From: SIG589 sp045652465
Lineage (GTDB): Bacteria > Bacillota > Clostridia > Oscillospirales > Acutalibacteraceae
Length of the DNA stretch: 64,000 bases
Assembly (NCBI GenBank): GCA_045652465.1
Contig: JAZRUI010000006.1
Span: 20,252-84,251, forward strand
Direction of reading: 5' to 3'
In this document: piece by piece, positions 33,200 through 42,195 of the stretch
Layout of the letters: the number at the start of each line of letters is the position of its first letter
Position numbering within the stretch: the first letter of the stretch is position 1
Made by a program: the position numbers and the translations under genes
The notes under the pieces: generated by a model
Databases searched by the model: none
The model's input: the letters and a program-made list of their open reading frames with translations, nothing else
What the model was told of the DNA's origin: nothing

Positions 33200-34381
33200 A
33201 TGAATAACTTTTTATTCACATCTGAATCCGTAACCGAAGGTCATCCCGATAAGGTTTGCGATTGTATTTCGGATTCCGTTTTGGATGCAATTATTGCAAA
33301 GGATAAGAACGCTCGCGTTGCTTGCGAGAGCTTTTGCACCACCGACATCGTTAATGTTATGGGCGAGATTACCACAACTGCCGATGTTGACATTGAGAAA
33401 ATCGTTAGAGAAACCGTTAAGGAGATTGGCTATGATAGCCCCGCTGCTTGCTTTGATGCTAATACCTGCAAGGTTTGCGTAAACATTGATAAGCAGTCGC
33501 CCGATATTGCTCTCGGCGTTGATAAATCGCTTGAGATTAAAAACGGCGAGGAGGATGAGCTTAATCTTCATGGCGCAGGCGACCAGGGCATTATGTTTGG
33601 CTTTGCTTGCGATGAAACCGAAGAGCTTATGCCGCTGCCTATCTCGCTTGCTCATAAAATGGCATTAAAGCTAACTGAGGTTCGCAAAAACGGAAGTCTT
33701 GCATATCTTCGTCCCGATGGCAAAACTCAGGTAACGGTTGAATATGTTGATAATAAGCCTGCCCGCGTTGATGCAGTTGTTGTTTCTTCTCAGCATAGTG
33801 CCGATGTTTCGCTCGAAACCTTGCGCGCTGATATTTTAGAGCAGGTTATTAAACCCATCGTTCCCGCTAACCTTTGGGATGAAAACACCAAGGTTTACAT
33901 TAACCCGACAGGTCGTTTCGTTGTTGGCGGCCCGCAGGGTGATACAGGTCTTACCGGAAGAAAGATTATTGTTGATACATATGGCGGTTATTCGCGCCAT
34001 GGCGGCGGCGCCTTCTCGGGCAAGGACCCCACAAAGGTTGACCGTTCCGCTGCCTATGCCGCTCGCCATATTGCCAAGAATATCGTTGCAGCGGGTCTTG
34101 CATCTAAATGTGAGGTTCAGCTTGCTTATGCTATCGGCGTTGCCCGCCCCGTTTCCGTTATGGTTGATACCTTCGGCACAGGCAAGGTTAGCGAAGAGAA
34201 GTTATCGGCGGCGGTTAATGAGGTGTTCGACCTTCGCCCCGAAGCAATTATTCGCAATCTCGGTCTTCGCAATCCTATCTATAAGCAGGTTTCGGCATAT
34301 GGACATATGGGTAGAACCGATTTGGATTTAACCTGGGAGAAAACCGATAAAACAGCGGAACTTTTAGCAGCAGTAAAGTAG
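33200..34381 (+). CDS. metK: S-adenosylmethionine synthetase
   Basis: 393 residues; makes SAM from methionine and ATP. Signatures: FTSESVTEGHPDKVCD (about 5-20), GAGDQGIMFGFA (about 117-128), and the P-loop-like GGGAFSGKDPTKVDRSAAY (about 260-280). GGAGG precedes the ATG at 33200, and a SAM-I riboswitch precedes the gene, giving feedback control by its product. nfnA follows after only seven bases, so the riboswitch may also govern nfnAB. Confidence 0.97.
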   Translation: MNNFLFTSESVTEGHPDKVCDCISDSVLDAIIAKDKNARVACESFCTTDIVNVMGEITTTADVDIEKIVRETVKEIGYDSPAACFDANTCKVCVNIDKQSPDIALGVDKSLEIKNGEEDELNLHGAGDQGIMFGFACDETEELMPLPISLAHKMALKLTEVRKNGSLAYLRPDGKTQVTVEYVDNKPARVDAVVVSSQHSADVSLETLRADILEQVIKPIVPANLWDENTKVYINPTGRFVVGGPQGDTGLTGRKIIVDTYGGYSRHGGGAFSGKDPTKVDRSAAYAARHIAKNIVAAGLASKCEVQLAYAIGVARPVSVMVDTFGTGKVSEEKLSAAVNEVFDLRPEAIIRNLGLRNPIYKQVSAYGHMGRTDLDLTWEKTDKTAELLAAVK

Positions 34382-34388
34382 TGATTTT

Positions 34389-35216
34389 ATGTTTGAAATT
34401 TTAGAAAAAAGAGACCTTAACAACGCGGTATCGTTAATGGTGCTTGATGCGCCGCTTATTGCCGCCAAGGTTAAGGCAGGACAGTTTGTTATAGTTAAAA
34501 TCGATGAGCAGGGCGAGCGCATTCCGCTGACAGTTGCCGATTTTGATAGCGAGAAGGGAACAATAACCATTATTTTCCAAGCCGTTGGCAACACAACTCG
34601 CCGTATGCAACAAATGAGCAAAGGCGAATTTATTGCCGATGTTGCGGGCCCTCTCGGAATGCCGACCGAATTCGGCGAACCCAAACGCGCTGTTGTTATT
34701 GGCGGCGGCGTTGGTTGCGCTATTGCTTTCCCGCAGGCAAAAACCCTGCATAATATGGGCGTTTCGGTTGATGTTGTTGCGGGCTTTAGAAGCAAGGATA
34801 TTGTTATCCTTGAGGAAGAAATGAAGCAGGTTTGCGATAATCTTTATATAACTACCGATGACGGCTCTTATGGTGAACACGGTCTTGTTACCGATGTTTT
34901 AAAAAGACTTCTCGCCGAAGGAAATGTTGATTTGGTTATCGCCATCGGCCCGATACCGATGATGAAATTTGTTTCGCTTGCAACCAAAGAATTCGGCGTT
35001 AAGACCATCGTTTCCCTAAACCCGATTATGATTGACGGAACGGGAATGTGCGGCGGTTGTCGTGTTCGCGTTGGCGGCGAGGTTAAATTTGCCTGCGTTG
35101 ACGGTCCCGATTTTGATGGCCATTTGGTTGATTTTGACGGACTTATGCGCCGCAACTCCTTCTATAGAGAAGAAGAAAGCCATACCTGTAGAATGGGAGG
35201 TATGACTAATGCCTAA
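34389..35216 (+). CDS. nfnA: NfnA, small subunit of the electron-bifurcating NADH-ferredoxin:NADP oxidoreductase
   Basis: 275 residues. An FAD-binding ferredoxin-reductase-type domain is followed by an NAD-binding domain (VVIGGGVGCAIAF, about 99-111). The C-terminal [2Fe-2S] site IDGTGMCGGCRVRV with Cys221, Cys224 and Cys236 plus Asp216 fits the known Asp/Cys3 ligation of Nfn small subunits. With NfnB it catalyses reversible transfer between NADPH and NADH plus ferredoxin by flavin-based bifurcation. Relatives include PyrK-like and sulfide dehydrogenase subunits; the neighbour settles the call. Confidence 0.9.
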   Translation: MFEILEKRDLNNAVSLMVLDAPLIAAKVKAGQFVIVKIDEQGERIPLTVADFDSEKGTITIIFQAVGNTTRRMQQMSKGEFIADVAGPLGMPTEFGEPKRAVVIGGGVGCAIAFPQAKTLHNMGVSVDVVAGFRSKDIVILEEEMKQVCDNLYITTDDGSYGEHGLVTDVLKRLLAEGNVDLVIAIGPIPMMKFVSLATKEFGVKTIVSLNPIMIDGTGMCGGCRVRVGGEVKFACVDGPDFDGHLVDFDGLMRRNSFYREEESHTCRMGGMTNA

Positions 35217-36588
35217 TATGTCTATGATAAAGGTTCCTATGCCTGAGCAGGACCCGAATGTTAGAAATAAAAACTTTTTAGAGGTATCCTTGGGTTACAC
35301 CGAGGATATGGCAGTTGAGGAGGCAAACCGTTGCCTTCGTTGCAAAACCCGACCTTGCATGAACGGATGCCCCGTTAATGTTAAAATCCCCGAGTTTATC
35401 GAGCTTATCGCTAACCGTGATTTTGAGGGTGCTTATCGCAAAATCAAGGAAACCAATGCGTTGCCCGCAGTTTGCGGTCGCGTTTGTCCGCAGGAGGCGC
35501 AGTGCGAGGGTAAATGTGTTCGAGGCGTTAAAGGCGAGAGCGTTGCTATCGGTCGTCTTGAGCGTTTTGCCGCCGATTGGCATCGCCAAAACTGCGAGGA
35601 TGAAATTCCGCCCGTTATCAAAAACGGAAAGAAGGTTGCCGTTATCGGAGCAGGTCCTTCGGGACTTACTTGTGCGGGCGATTTAGCGAAGCTTGGCTAT
35701 GATGTAACCATTTTTGAAGCGTTCCATGCGGCAGGTGGAGTTCTTGTTTATGGAATACCTGAATTCCGTCTTCCCAAAGGCATTGTAAAAAAGGAAATAG
35801 AAGGTCTTGAAAAGCTGGGTGTTTCCATTAAAACCAATATGGTAATCGGCAAGATTTTGTCGGTCGATGATATTATGAATTTGGGCTTTAAAGCCGTTTA
35901 TATCGCTTCGGGCGCAGGCTTGCCTATGTTTATGGGAATCGAGGGAGAGGACCTTGTAGGCGTTTATTCGGCAAATGAATTCCTAACCCGAATCAACCTT
36001 ATGAAGGCATATCTCGATGAATATGATACGCCGATTAAAAGAAGCAAATCGGTTGCCATTGTTGGCGGCGGAAATGTTGCTATGGATGCTGCGCGCTGTG
36101 CAAAACGCCTTGGCGCTGAACATGTTTATATTATCTATCGCCGTTCGATGGATGAAATGCCCGCAAGAGCCGAAGAGGTTCATCACGCCTTTGAAGAGGG
36201 AATCGAATTTAAGATTCTAACCAATCCAACCAAGATTTTAGGCGATGAAAAGGGAATAGTTAATGCTATTGAATGCATAGCTATGGAGCTTGGCGAGCCC
36301 GATGCTTCGGGAAGACGCCGCCCGAATCCCATTGAAGGCTCCGAGTTTACTATTGCGGTTGATAGCGTTATTATGGCGCTTGGAACCTCGCCCAATCCTT
36401 TGATTAGAACAACTACCGTCGGCATTGATGCTAACAAGCGCGGCTGCTTGGTTGTTGATGATAGCCTGCAAACCACCAAAGAAGGAGTTTATGCAGGCGG
36501 CGACGCTGTTACGGGCGCCGCAACCGTTATTCTTGCGATGGGTGCAGGCAAAAAAGCTGCCCAGTCGATTCACGAATATCTTTCATAA
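35209..36588 (+). CDS. nfnB: NfnB, large subunit (GltD-like flavoprotein)
   Basis: 459 residues. N-terminal iron-sulfur domain with CLRCKTRPCMNGCPVNVKIP (about 43-62) and VCGRVCPQEAQCEGKCV (about 87-103), binding two [4Fe-4S] clusters. It continues into the FAD motif VAVIGAGPSGLTCAGDLA (about 144-161), the NADP motif VAIVGGGNVAMDAARCA (about 281-297) and the closing GVYAGGDAVTGAATVILAMG. It overlaps nfnA by 8 bases with GGAGG upstream. The same fold occurs in glutamate synthase small subunits, but pairing with NfnA supports transhydrogenase. Confidence 0.92.
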   Translation: MPNMSMIKVPMPEQDPNVRNKNFLEVSLGYTEDMAVEEANRCLRCKTRPCMNGCPVNVKIPEFIELIANRDFEGAYRKIKETNALPAVCGRVCPQEAQCEGKCVRGVKGESVAIGRLERFAADWHRQNCEDEIPPVIKNGKKVAVIGAGPSGLTCAGDLAKLGYDVTIFEAFHAAGGVLVYGIPEFRLPKGIVKKEIEGLEKLGVSIKTNMVIGKILSVDDIMNLGFKAVYIASGAGLPMFMGIEGEDLVGVYSANEFLTRINLMKAYLDEYDTPIKRSKSVAIVGGGNVAMDAARCAKRLGAEHVYIIYRRSMDEMPARAEEVHHAFEEGIEFKILTNPTKILGDEKGIVNAIECIAMELGEPDASGRRRPNPIEGSEFTIAVDSVIMALGTSPNPLIRTTTVGIDANKRGCLVVDDSLQTTKEGVYAGGDAVTGAATVILAMGAGKKAAQSIHEYLS

Positions 36589-36590
36589 TA

Positions 36591-36620
36591 AAAAACCGCC
36601 GAGTTTTCTCGGCGGTTTTT
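36591..36620. terminator. Bidirectional intrinsic terminator
   Basis: AAAAACCGCCGAG pairs with CTCGGCGGTTTTT around TTTT, between nfnB and the converging sulfatase gene. Confidence 0.92.
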
Positions 36621-36621
36621 C

Positions 36622-38697
36622 TTATTCTCCTAAATAGAACAAACTCTCTTTTTTGTTAGTGTTATCAAACAAATTGTTGTATTGAACATATTTGTATTTA
36701 TTGATTAGATCAGTGTATTCGGATGTATCGTTCCAAGAATAATAGTTGCCTTGGTTATCGATGTAACCCGCAGTGTTGATAACGGGGAGAGTTTCATAGA
36801 GCTCCATTAAATACTTGCTGTAATCCGAAAGCTCAAGACCTGCAACCTCAAGCAAATATGAGGAGAGATAATTTGCGCTCATGCGCTCAATTTCTTTTTC
36901 CTCAATATCATAGTTTGCCCAAATGAGGAAGGGAGTGGTGTATCGTTTTTGGTTGTCGATGGTGGATAATTGGCTTATATCTTTACCAAGCAATTCTTCA
37001 ACGAATTTTTCCTCGACGCTGGGCTGATGGTCGCCGAACATACAAATGATAACGGGCTCATCAACGCTGCTGAAATATTCAATCAGTTCTTTAAAAGCAT
37101 CATCGGAATATTTAACAAGCGAGAGATACTGTTTGGCTTTGGGATAGTTTTTGCTAAGGTTGGTCGGCCAAACATTTTCGAGGAAATTATCAGCCTTGCG
37201 CTTATAACTGCCGTGGTTTTGCATTGTAACATTAAACACGAAATAAGGCTTTGAATCATCGCGATTTTCATAGTCTTCAATTAAAACCTTGTAGTTATAA
37301 GAATCGCTGATATAGGCGCGAAGGAGCATATTGGAGTTGGGATATTTCTCATCAACCATTTCCTGCAGCTTTTTGATGCTGTTGGTCTTTTGATATTCTT
37401 GCATAATGGAAAGGTCCATTATGTTGCCCAAACTCTTGAAAAGGGAGAATCCAAATGCATTATAAACATTGACTCGGTTCCAACCGCTGGCATAATAGGG
37501 ATGGAATGCAACGCTGTTATAATTTTGATTGTTAAGGGTTGAAACGAGCGAGGCGGCGCGTTGCTTTATATAAAGCATATACGCGTTACTGCCTGCCGGC
37601 AGGAACGCTGTTGTGTTGCCGGTTAAAAATTCGAACTCGCTGTTGGAGGTGCCTGCGCCTATAACGGGAACAAAAAGATTACCGCGAATGGTGTTCTCTT
37701 TAAGACTGTTGATATAGGGCATATATTCGATATTTGTTTGCAAATCGCCTAAAACCGAAAGGTCGGAGAGCGATTCATTCATTATGCAAATAATGTTCGG
37801 GGTTTTGGTAGGCTTTTTGTTTTTGTTTTCTTTGTCATATTCCTCAACGGCATCCTTAACCGTTTCTTCGGCAATTTCCGAGTCGTATCCGCCTGGTGTT
37901 GTAACAAAGAGATATTTAGTGTTAACAAAGAAACTACAAACAAAACCATGGCGCTTATATCCGCGGGTTTGATTCCAAAAGTCGGGTTTTATGCCCATGT
38001 TAACGAAGAAGTCGGTTGTATAGAAGGTTATGGAAATAACAAGCGGGAGAACAAGCGCAAAAAGGCGCGCGATAATTCTATATTTAAGTTGGAGTTTCGG
38101 GGTCTTAAGCTTAATGCCTAAAACTATTAAGAAAACCAAGATAATGAACGCTATTAAAACCTGATGGGTGATTTGGAATGTGTATTCATTTGAAACATTC
38201 ATCGCGGTTTCGGTTGAAACCAAATCCATAGGAATAAAGGGCGTTCCGCGGAAGGATTTAACATAGAAGTTGGTTGTTGCAAGCGCGAAAAGAATGGGAG
38301 AAACAACTATTAAGGGGATGCGGAAACTTCCCGAAAGGAAGAACACAACAAGGTTGAAAATCAAAATAATAATGTAATTCGCAACAAATCCGACATGGGT
38401 CATATCATATACGAAAACATTATTGAGCGCTTCGGTCATCGTTGTCACAACAACAGGAACAAGGAAGAACACCGCGGTGTTGATAATGCGGTCAATATGC
38501 TTGTTCTTGAAATTGATATCGAAAACGAGCATCGCTCCGATTATCAGGGAAGCCAATATGCAAAAGATATACAAAAGAATATCGCATTTAAAGCGCGGCT
38601 GGAAGAAAACCTTAACATCCAAGAGGGTTATAAGCAGCAAAACAGCCGAAACGATAATTGCGGGAATTTTGGCGCGTCTATTAAAAGAAATACCCAA
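36622..38697 (-). CDS. LTA-synthase-family membrane sulfatase/phosphoglycerol transferase
   Basis: About 691 residues. Five or six N-terminal membrane helices (to about 250) precede an extracytoplasmic alkaline phosphatase-superfamily domain: IICIMNESLSDLSVLG (metal ligand Glu, about 303-318), GAGTSNSEFEFLTGN (with the Thr nucleophile, about 345), HPYYASGWNR, NHGSY and CMFGDHQPSVEE (metal ligands, about 560). It probably moves phosphoglycerol onto a glycolipid or wall polymer. The TTG at 38697 has AAGGAG upstream; an ATG at 38721 would add eight residues but lacks a ribosome site. It is divergent from the SpoIVFB-like pair. Confidence 0.88.
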   Translation of the reverse strand: MGISFNRRAKIPAIIVSAVLLLITLLDVKVFFQPRFKCDILLYIFCILASLIIGAMLVFDINFKNKHIDRIINTAVFFLVPVVVTTMTEALNNVFVYDMTHVGFVANYIIILIFNLVVFFLSGSFRIPLIVVSPILFALATTNFYVKSFRGTPFIPMDLVSTETAMNVSNEYTFQITHQVLIAFIILVFLIVLGIKLKTPKLQLKYRIIARLFALVLPLVISITFYTTDFFVNMGIKPDFWNQTRGYKRHGFVCSFFVNTKYLFVTTPGGYDSEIAEETVKDAVEEYDKENKNKKPTKTPNIICIMNESLSDLSVLGDLQTNIEYMPYINSLKENTIRGNLFVPVIGAGTSNSEFEFLTGNTTAFLPAGSNAYMLYIKQRAASLVSTLNNQNYNSVAFHPYYASGWNRVNVYNAFGFSLFKSLGNIMDLSIMQEYQKTNSIKKLQEMVDEKYPNSNMLLRAYISDSYNYKVLIEDYENRDDSKPYFVFNVTMQNHGSYKRKADNFLENVWPTNLSKNYPKAKQYLSLVKYSDDAFKELIEYFSSVDEPVIICMFGDHQPSVEEKFVEELLGKDISQLSTIDNQKRYTTPFLIWANYDIEEKEIERMSANYLSSYLLEVAGLELSDYSKYLMELYETLPVINTAGYIDNQGNYYSWNDTSEYTDLINKYKYVQYNNLFDNTNKKESLFYLGE

Positions 38698-38762
38698 GCA
38701 TATCAACTCCTTTCTATGCATTCATCAACAAATATTACCACAAAACATCAAAAAAATCAACA

Positions 38763-38790
38763 CTATTGGATAATAATTATTCATATAAAT
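38763..38790 (+). promoter_or_regulatory. Candidate sigma-E-like promoter of the protease pair
   Basis: CATATAAAT (38782-38790) resembles the sigma-E/K -10 CATAnnnT, with CTATT 14 bases upstream. Weak alone, but the genes are sporulation-type. Confidence 0.3.
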
Positions 38791-38828
38791 CCACCTTTAA
38801 AGATAGAATTAATTAGAGGTGGGTATAA

Positions 38829-39080
38829 ATGGAAAATGAAAATGTTTCGGCAAAAAAGAATAAAGACTACAAGCTTATACTTATGATATTTCAAACCGCG
38901 TTTTTTCTTTTTTTGGTAATTGGCGTTTTAGTTGCCAAAACTGTTGGAGGGAATTTTTACGGAGCGGTTAAAAGGGAATATGTTAAATATCTCGAAGAGC
39001 AAACAAATCTCAAGGATATTTTCGAAGAGCGGGACGGGTTTTCATCGTTTGAGGAAGGGTATAAGGTAATTATAGAATGA
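38829..39080 (+). CDS. Small single-pass membrane protein, possible SpoIVFA-like partner
   Basis: 83 residues: a charged N-terminus, one transmembrane helix (LILMIFQTAFFLFLVIGVLVA, about 16-36) and a short charged outer part with EYVKYLEEQTNLKDIFEE. AGAGGTGGG precedes the ATG. It overlaps the SpoIVFB-like protease gene by ATGA. Position and topology match SpoIVFA, which holds SpoIVFB in check, but the M23-like domain of Bacillus SpoIVFA is missing, so the call rests on context. Confidence 0.55.
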   Translation: MENENVSAKKNKDYKLILMIFQTAFFLFLVIGVLVAKTVGGNFYGAVKREYVKYLEEQTNLKDIFEERDGFSSFEEGYKVIIE

Positions 39081-39667
39081 TTTTGAAATTGTTTGGCATA
39101 AAAATCAAGGTAACATTTATTTTCTCGGCGCTCATTTGTTTAATGCTGTTTATCGACCGTAGCGGACTTGCTATCCCAACTGTTTTCGCAGTTACTATCC
39201 ATGAGTTGGCTCATCTTTTGGCGATGAAGAAGTTAGGCTTGGCGCCAAAGGAAATTGAACTCATTCCCGGAAGCATAAAAATTATTAATCCCAAACGCTA
39301 TGACCGAAAAAAAGAGAATATTATTTTAATTAGCGGACCGCTTTGCAATATAGCGTTATTCTTGGTTTTTTATTTGATTTACATTCAAATCGGGAGCTTT
39401 ATTTTTGCAAAATGGGCGGTTGTTGAGTTAATAGTTGGAGTATTCAATTTATTGCCCGCCAAAGGCCTTGACGGCGGCGCGCTACTCTTTAATTTCTTGA
39501 TTTCGATAACATCAGCAACCAAGGCGAATTTGTTATACATTTGTGTTTCGGCCTTTGTTGCAACGCTGTTTTTGGCATTTGGCGTTTTGGGAGCGCTAAC
39601 AGGCTCCTTAAATCCGAGCATCGCGCTGATAGGTGTTTATGTTTTAATTTTAAGTTTTTCTAAATAA
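39077..39667 (+). CDS. Site-2 protease family metallopeptidase, SpoIVFB-like
   Basis: 196 residues, almost all membrane-embedded. The zinc motif HELAH is at 42-46 (VTIHELAHLLAMKKLG) and the third ligand in LLPAKGLDGGALLF (Asp about 133), the order of M50 intramembrane proteases. SpoIVFB cleaves pro-sigma-K in the mother cell; with sigE and other sporulation genes nearby this role is likely. Short relative to Bacillus SpoIVFB (288 residues), lacking the C-terminal CBS domain. Confidence 0.85.
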   Translation: MILKLFGIKIKVTFIFSALICLMLFIDRSGLAIPTVFAVTIHELAHLLAMKKLGLAPKEIELIPGSIKIINPKRYDRKKENIILISGPLCNIALFLVFYLIYIQIGSFIFAKWAVVELIVGVFNLLPAKGLDGGALLFNFLISITSATKANLLYICVSAFVATLFLAFGVLGALTGSLNPSIALIGVYVLILSFSK

Positions 39668-39670
39668 GTG

Positions 39671-39699
39671 TTGAAAGAAAGGGAGAATTGTTCTAAAAT
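39671..39699 (+). promoter_or_regulatory. Promoter of the radical SAM operon
   Basis: TTGAAA, 17 bp, TAAAAT, 27 bases before the start codon. Confidence 0.6.
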
Positions 39700-39725
39700 G
39701 TATTTATAAACTTTAAGGAGCAATT

Positions 39726-41570
39726 ATGGATAACCAAAAATTAGAAAAACTTTTGCTTTCGGTTCAAAAGCCCGGTAGATATGCGGGCGGAGAACTTAAT
39801 TGTGTTATTAAGGATAAGGAAAAGGTTGATGTTCGTTTTGCCTTTTGCTTTCCCGATACATATGAAATAGGAATGTCGCATCTCGGCATGAAGATTCTTT
39901 ATTCGCTTTTTAACAGCCGCGATGATATTTGGTGCGAGCGAGTATTTAATCCTTGGATTGATTTTCAAGAGGTTATGCGCGAGAATAACATTCCGCTTTT
40001 TGCGCTGGAAAGCCGCGACCCTATCAAGGATTTCGATTTCATCGGATTCACTTTGCAATATGAGTTATCATACACCAATGTGCTCAATATGCTCGACTTG
40101 GCGGGTGTTCCGCTTAGAAGCAGTGAGCGCGATGATAGCCATCCGATTGTTGTTGCGGGCGGTCCCTGCGCTTGCAACCCCGAGCCAATGGCCGAGTTTA
40201 TTGATTTGTTTTTCCTCGGCGAAGGCGAAGAGGTTGATTTAGAGGTTATCGACCTTTATAAGCGCTTTAAAAAAGAGGGATGGGACAAGCAGGCGTTTCT
40301 CGCCGCCGCCGCAAAAATTGAGGGCGTTTATGTTCCTTCGCTTTATGACTGCGAATATAGCGAAAACGGCACCATTAAAGCAATTATTCCGAAAAACGGC
40401 GCTCCCGCTACGATTAACAAGCGCATAATGCGCGATATGGATAAAAGCTATTATCCCGAAACCTTTGTTGTTCCGACAACCGAGATTGTCCATGACCGTG
40501 CAGTGCAGGAAATTTATCGCGGATGCATCCGTGGTTGCCGTTTTTGTCAGGCAGGATTTATCTATCGTCCCGTTCGCGAAAAATCGGTTGACACCATTCT
40601 TTCGCAGGCAAAATCACTTTGCGACACAACGGGCTACGATGAAATTTCGCTTTCTTCCTTGAGCACCAGCGATTACCGTCAAGTTCAGCAGCTGCTCAGC
40701 AGAATGATTGAATGGAGCGAAAAGGATAAGGTTAGCATTTCGCTTCCTTCCTTGCGAATTGATAATTTCTCGCCCGAGTTGCTTGAAAAAATTCAGTATA
40801 TCCGCAAGAGCGGATTAACCTTTGCTCCCGAAGCGGGAACCCAAAGGCTTCGCGATGTTATTAACAAAAACATCACCGAGGAAGAAATCCTTCGCACCTG
40901 TCTAACCGCTTTTGAGGGTGGCTACACCTCGGTTAAGCTATATTTTATGATTGGTCTTCCCACCGAAACCGATGAGGATATCGTTGGAATTGCCGAGCTC
41001 GGACAAAAGATTGTTGATTCGTTTTATCGTATGCCCAACAAGCCGAAATATAAGTCGGTCAATGTTTCTATCAGCGTTTCAACCTTTGTTCCAAAACCCT
41101 TCACACCCTTCCAGTTTGAACCTCAAATCGATATTGATGAGATTAGAAGAAAGCATGATTTGCTTCGCAATTCTATCAAAACCAAGAAGATTTCGCTTAG
41201 CTATCATGATTCCTCAACCAGCTTTTTAGAGGGCGTTTTCTCGCGCGGCGACCGCCGACTTTGCGATGTTATTGAAACCGCCTATAAGAGCGGTTGCAAG
41301 TTCGATGGTTGGAACGAATGCTTCCTTTTAGACCGTTGGATGGAGGCTTTTGCCGCCTGCAAAATCGACACAGCATTTTATGCAAATCGAGGCAGGGAAT
41401 ACGAGGAGGTTATGCCTTGGGACCACTTGAATTATGGTGTAACCAAGCGCTTCCTTATTTGTGAAAACGAAAAGGCGCACGGCGAAACAACAACGCCTAA
41501 CTGCCGTGAAAAATGCGCAGGCTGCGGCGCAAATTGTTATGGGGAGGGTGTTTGCTTTGAGAAACATTAG
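39726..41570 (+). CDS. Radical SAM protein, TIGR03960-type (B12-binding-like N-terminus)
   Basis: 614 residues. The N-terminal region (about 35-190) resembles a cobalamin-binding-type fold (CFPDTYEIGMSHLGMKILYS, VVAGGPCACNPEPM, FLGEGEE). The radical SAM core has the cluster motif RGCIRGCRFCQAG (about 263-275), then EISLSSLSTSDY and FAPEAGTQRLRDVINKNIT. A Cys-rich C-terminus (CREKCAGCGANC) may bind another cluster. The family is conserved in Clostridia next to, or fused with, DUF2344 proteins; its reaction is not known to me. AAGGAG precedes the ATG. Confidence 0.9.
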   Translation: MDNQKLEKLLLSVQKPGRYAGGELNCVIKDKEKVDVRFAFCFPDTYEIGMSHLGMKILYSLFNSRDDIWCERVFNPWIDFQEVMRENNIPLFALESRDPIKDFDFIGFTLQYELSYTNVLNMLDLAGVPLRSSERDDSHPIVVAGGPCACNPEPMAEFIDLFFLGEGEEVDLEVIDLYKRFKKEGWDKQAFLAAAAKIEGVYVPSLYDCEYSENGTIKAIIPKNGAPATINKRIMRDMDKSYYPETFVVPTTEIVHDRAVQEIYRGCIRGCRFCQAGFIYRPVREKSVDTILSQAKSLCDTTGYDEISLSSLSTSDYRQVQQLLSRMIEWSEKDKVSISLPSLRIDNFSPELLEKIQYIRKSGLTFAPEAGTQRLRDVINKNITEEEILRTCLTAFEGGYTSVKLYFMIGLPTETDEDIVGIAELGQKIVDSFYRMPNKPKYKSVNVSISVSTFVPKPFTPFQFEPQIDIDEIRRKHDLLRNSIKTKKISLSYHDSSTSFLEGVFSRGDRRLCDVIETAYKSGCKFDGWNECFLLDRWMEAFAACKIDTAFYANRGREYEEVMPWDHLNYGVTKRFLICENEKAHGETTTPNCREKCAGCGANCYGEGVCFEKH

Positions 41571-42195
41571 AGTTTTCTTTACCAAAAAGGGTAGAATGAA
41601 GTTTGCATCCCACCTGGATATGAATCGCTTAATGACCCGCATTATCAGGCGCTCCGGCGTTCCGATTTGGTACACCGAGGGTTTCAACCAGCATCCCTAT
41701 ATTACCTTTGCGTTGCCGCTATCCCTCGGTTTTATCAGCGAATACGAGGTAATGGATATTCGTATCATTGATGATGAATATACCAATGATATGGTTAAAA
41801 CCGCGCTTTCGGCTGTTTTTCCCGATGATTTAACCGTTATATCGGTTTCGGATGCCGTTATGAAAACCGGCGAGGTTGCATTTGCCGAGTTTTTAATCAC
41901 CTTTGATGGTGGCGACGAAGCATTTGCCGAAAGCCTTAATTCCTTCCTATCTCAAGAGTCTATAATCACCGAAAAGAAGACCAAAAAAGGAAAAATGAAG
42001 GAAATTGATATGGCGCCCTGCATTAAGAGTTTCTCGGTTCTCAAAGAGGATTCGGTTAAGCTTAAAATCGTTCTTGCAGCGGGTGGGGAAAACAATCTCA
42101 ACCCAACACTTTTGCTTTCGGCTTTTGGCGAAACTCCATACTACACAGTGTGCCGCCAAATGATTTATAATTCTTCCATGGAGTGTTTTAAATGA
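41557..42195 (+). CDS. DUF2344 (TIGR03936) radical SAM-associated protein
   Basis: 212 residues. MRNIRVFFTKKGRMKFASHL and DMNRLMTRIIRRSGVPIWYT then EGFNQHPYITFALPLSLG (about 46-63) are the defining DUF2344 blocks. The start is TTG at 41557 with GGGGAGG upstream, overlapping the radical SAM gene by 14 bases; the longer frame would lie inside that gene. The fixed pairing implies a joint function, perhaps RNA-related since some homologues are fused to RNase E/G-like proteins (known for the family, not shown here). Confidence 0.88.
   Translation: MRNIRVFFTKKGRMKFASHLDMNRLMTRIIRRSGVPIWYTEGFNQHPYITFALPLSLGFISEYEVMDIRIIDDEYTNDMVKTALSAVFPDDLTVISVSDAVMKTGEVAFAEFLITFDGGDEAFAESLNSFLSQESIITEKKTKKGKMKEIDMAPCIKSFSVLKEDSVKLKIVLAAGGENNLNPTLLLSAFGETPYYTVCRQMIYNSSMECFK

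Noticed and set aside
35209..36588. Glutamate synthase small subunit
   Set aside because: The fold is the same, but the overlap with NfnA and lack of a glutamate synthase large subunit favour NfnB.
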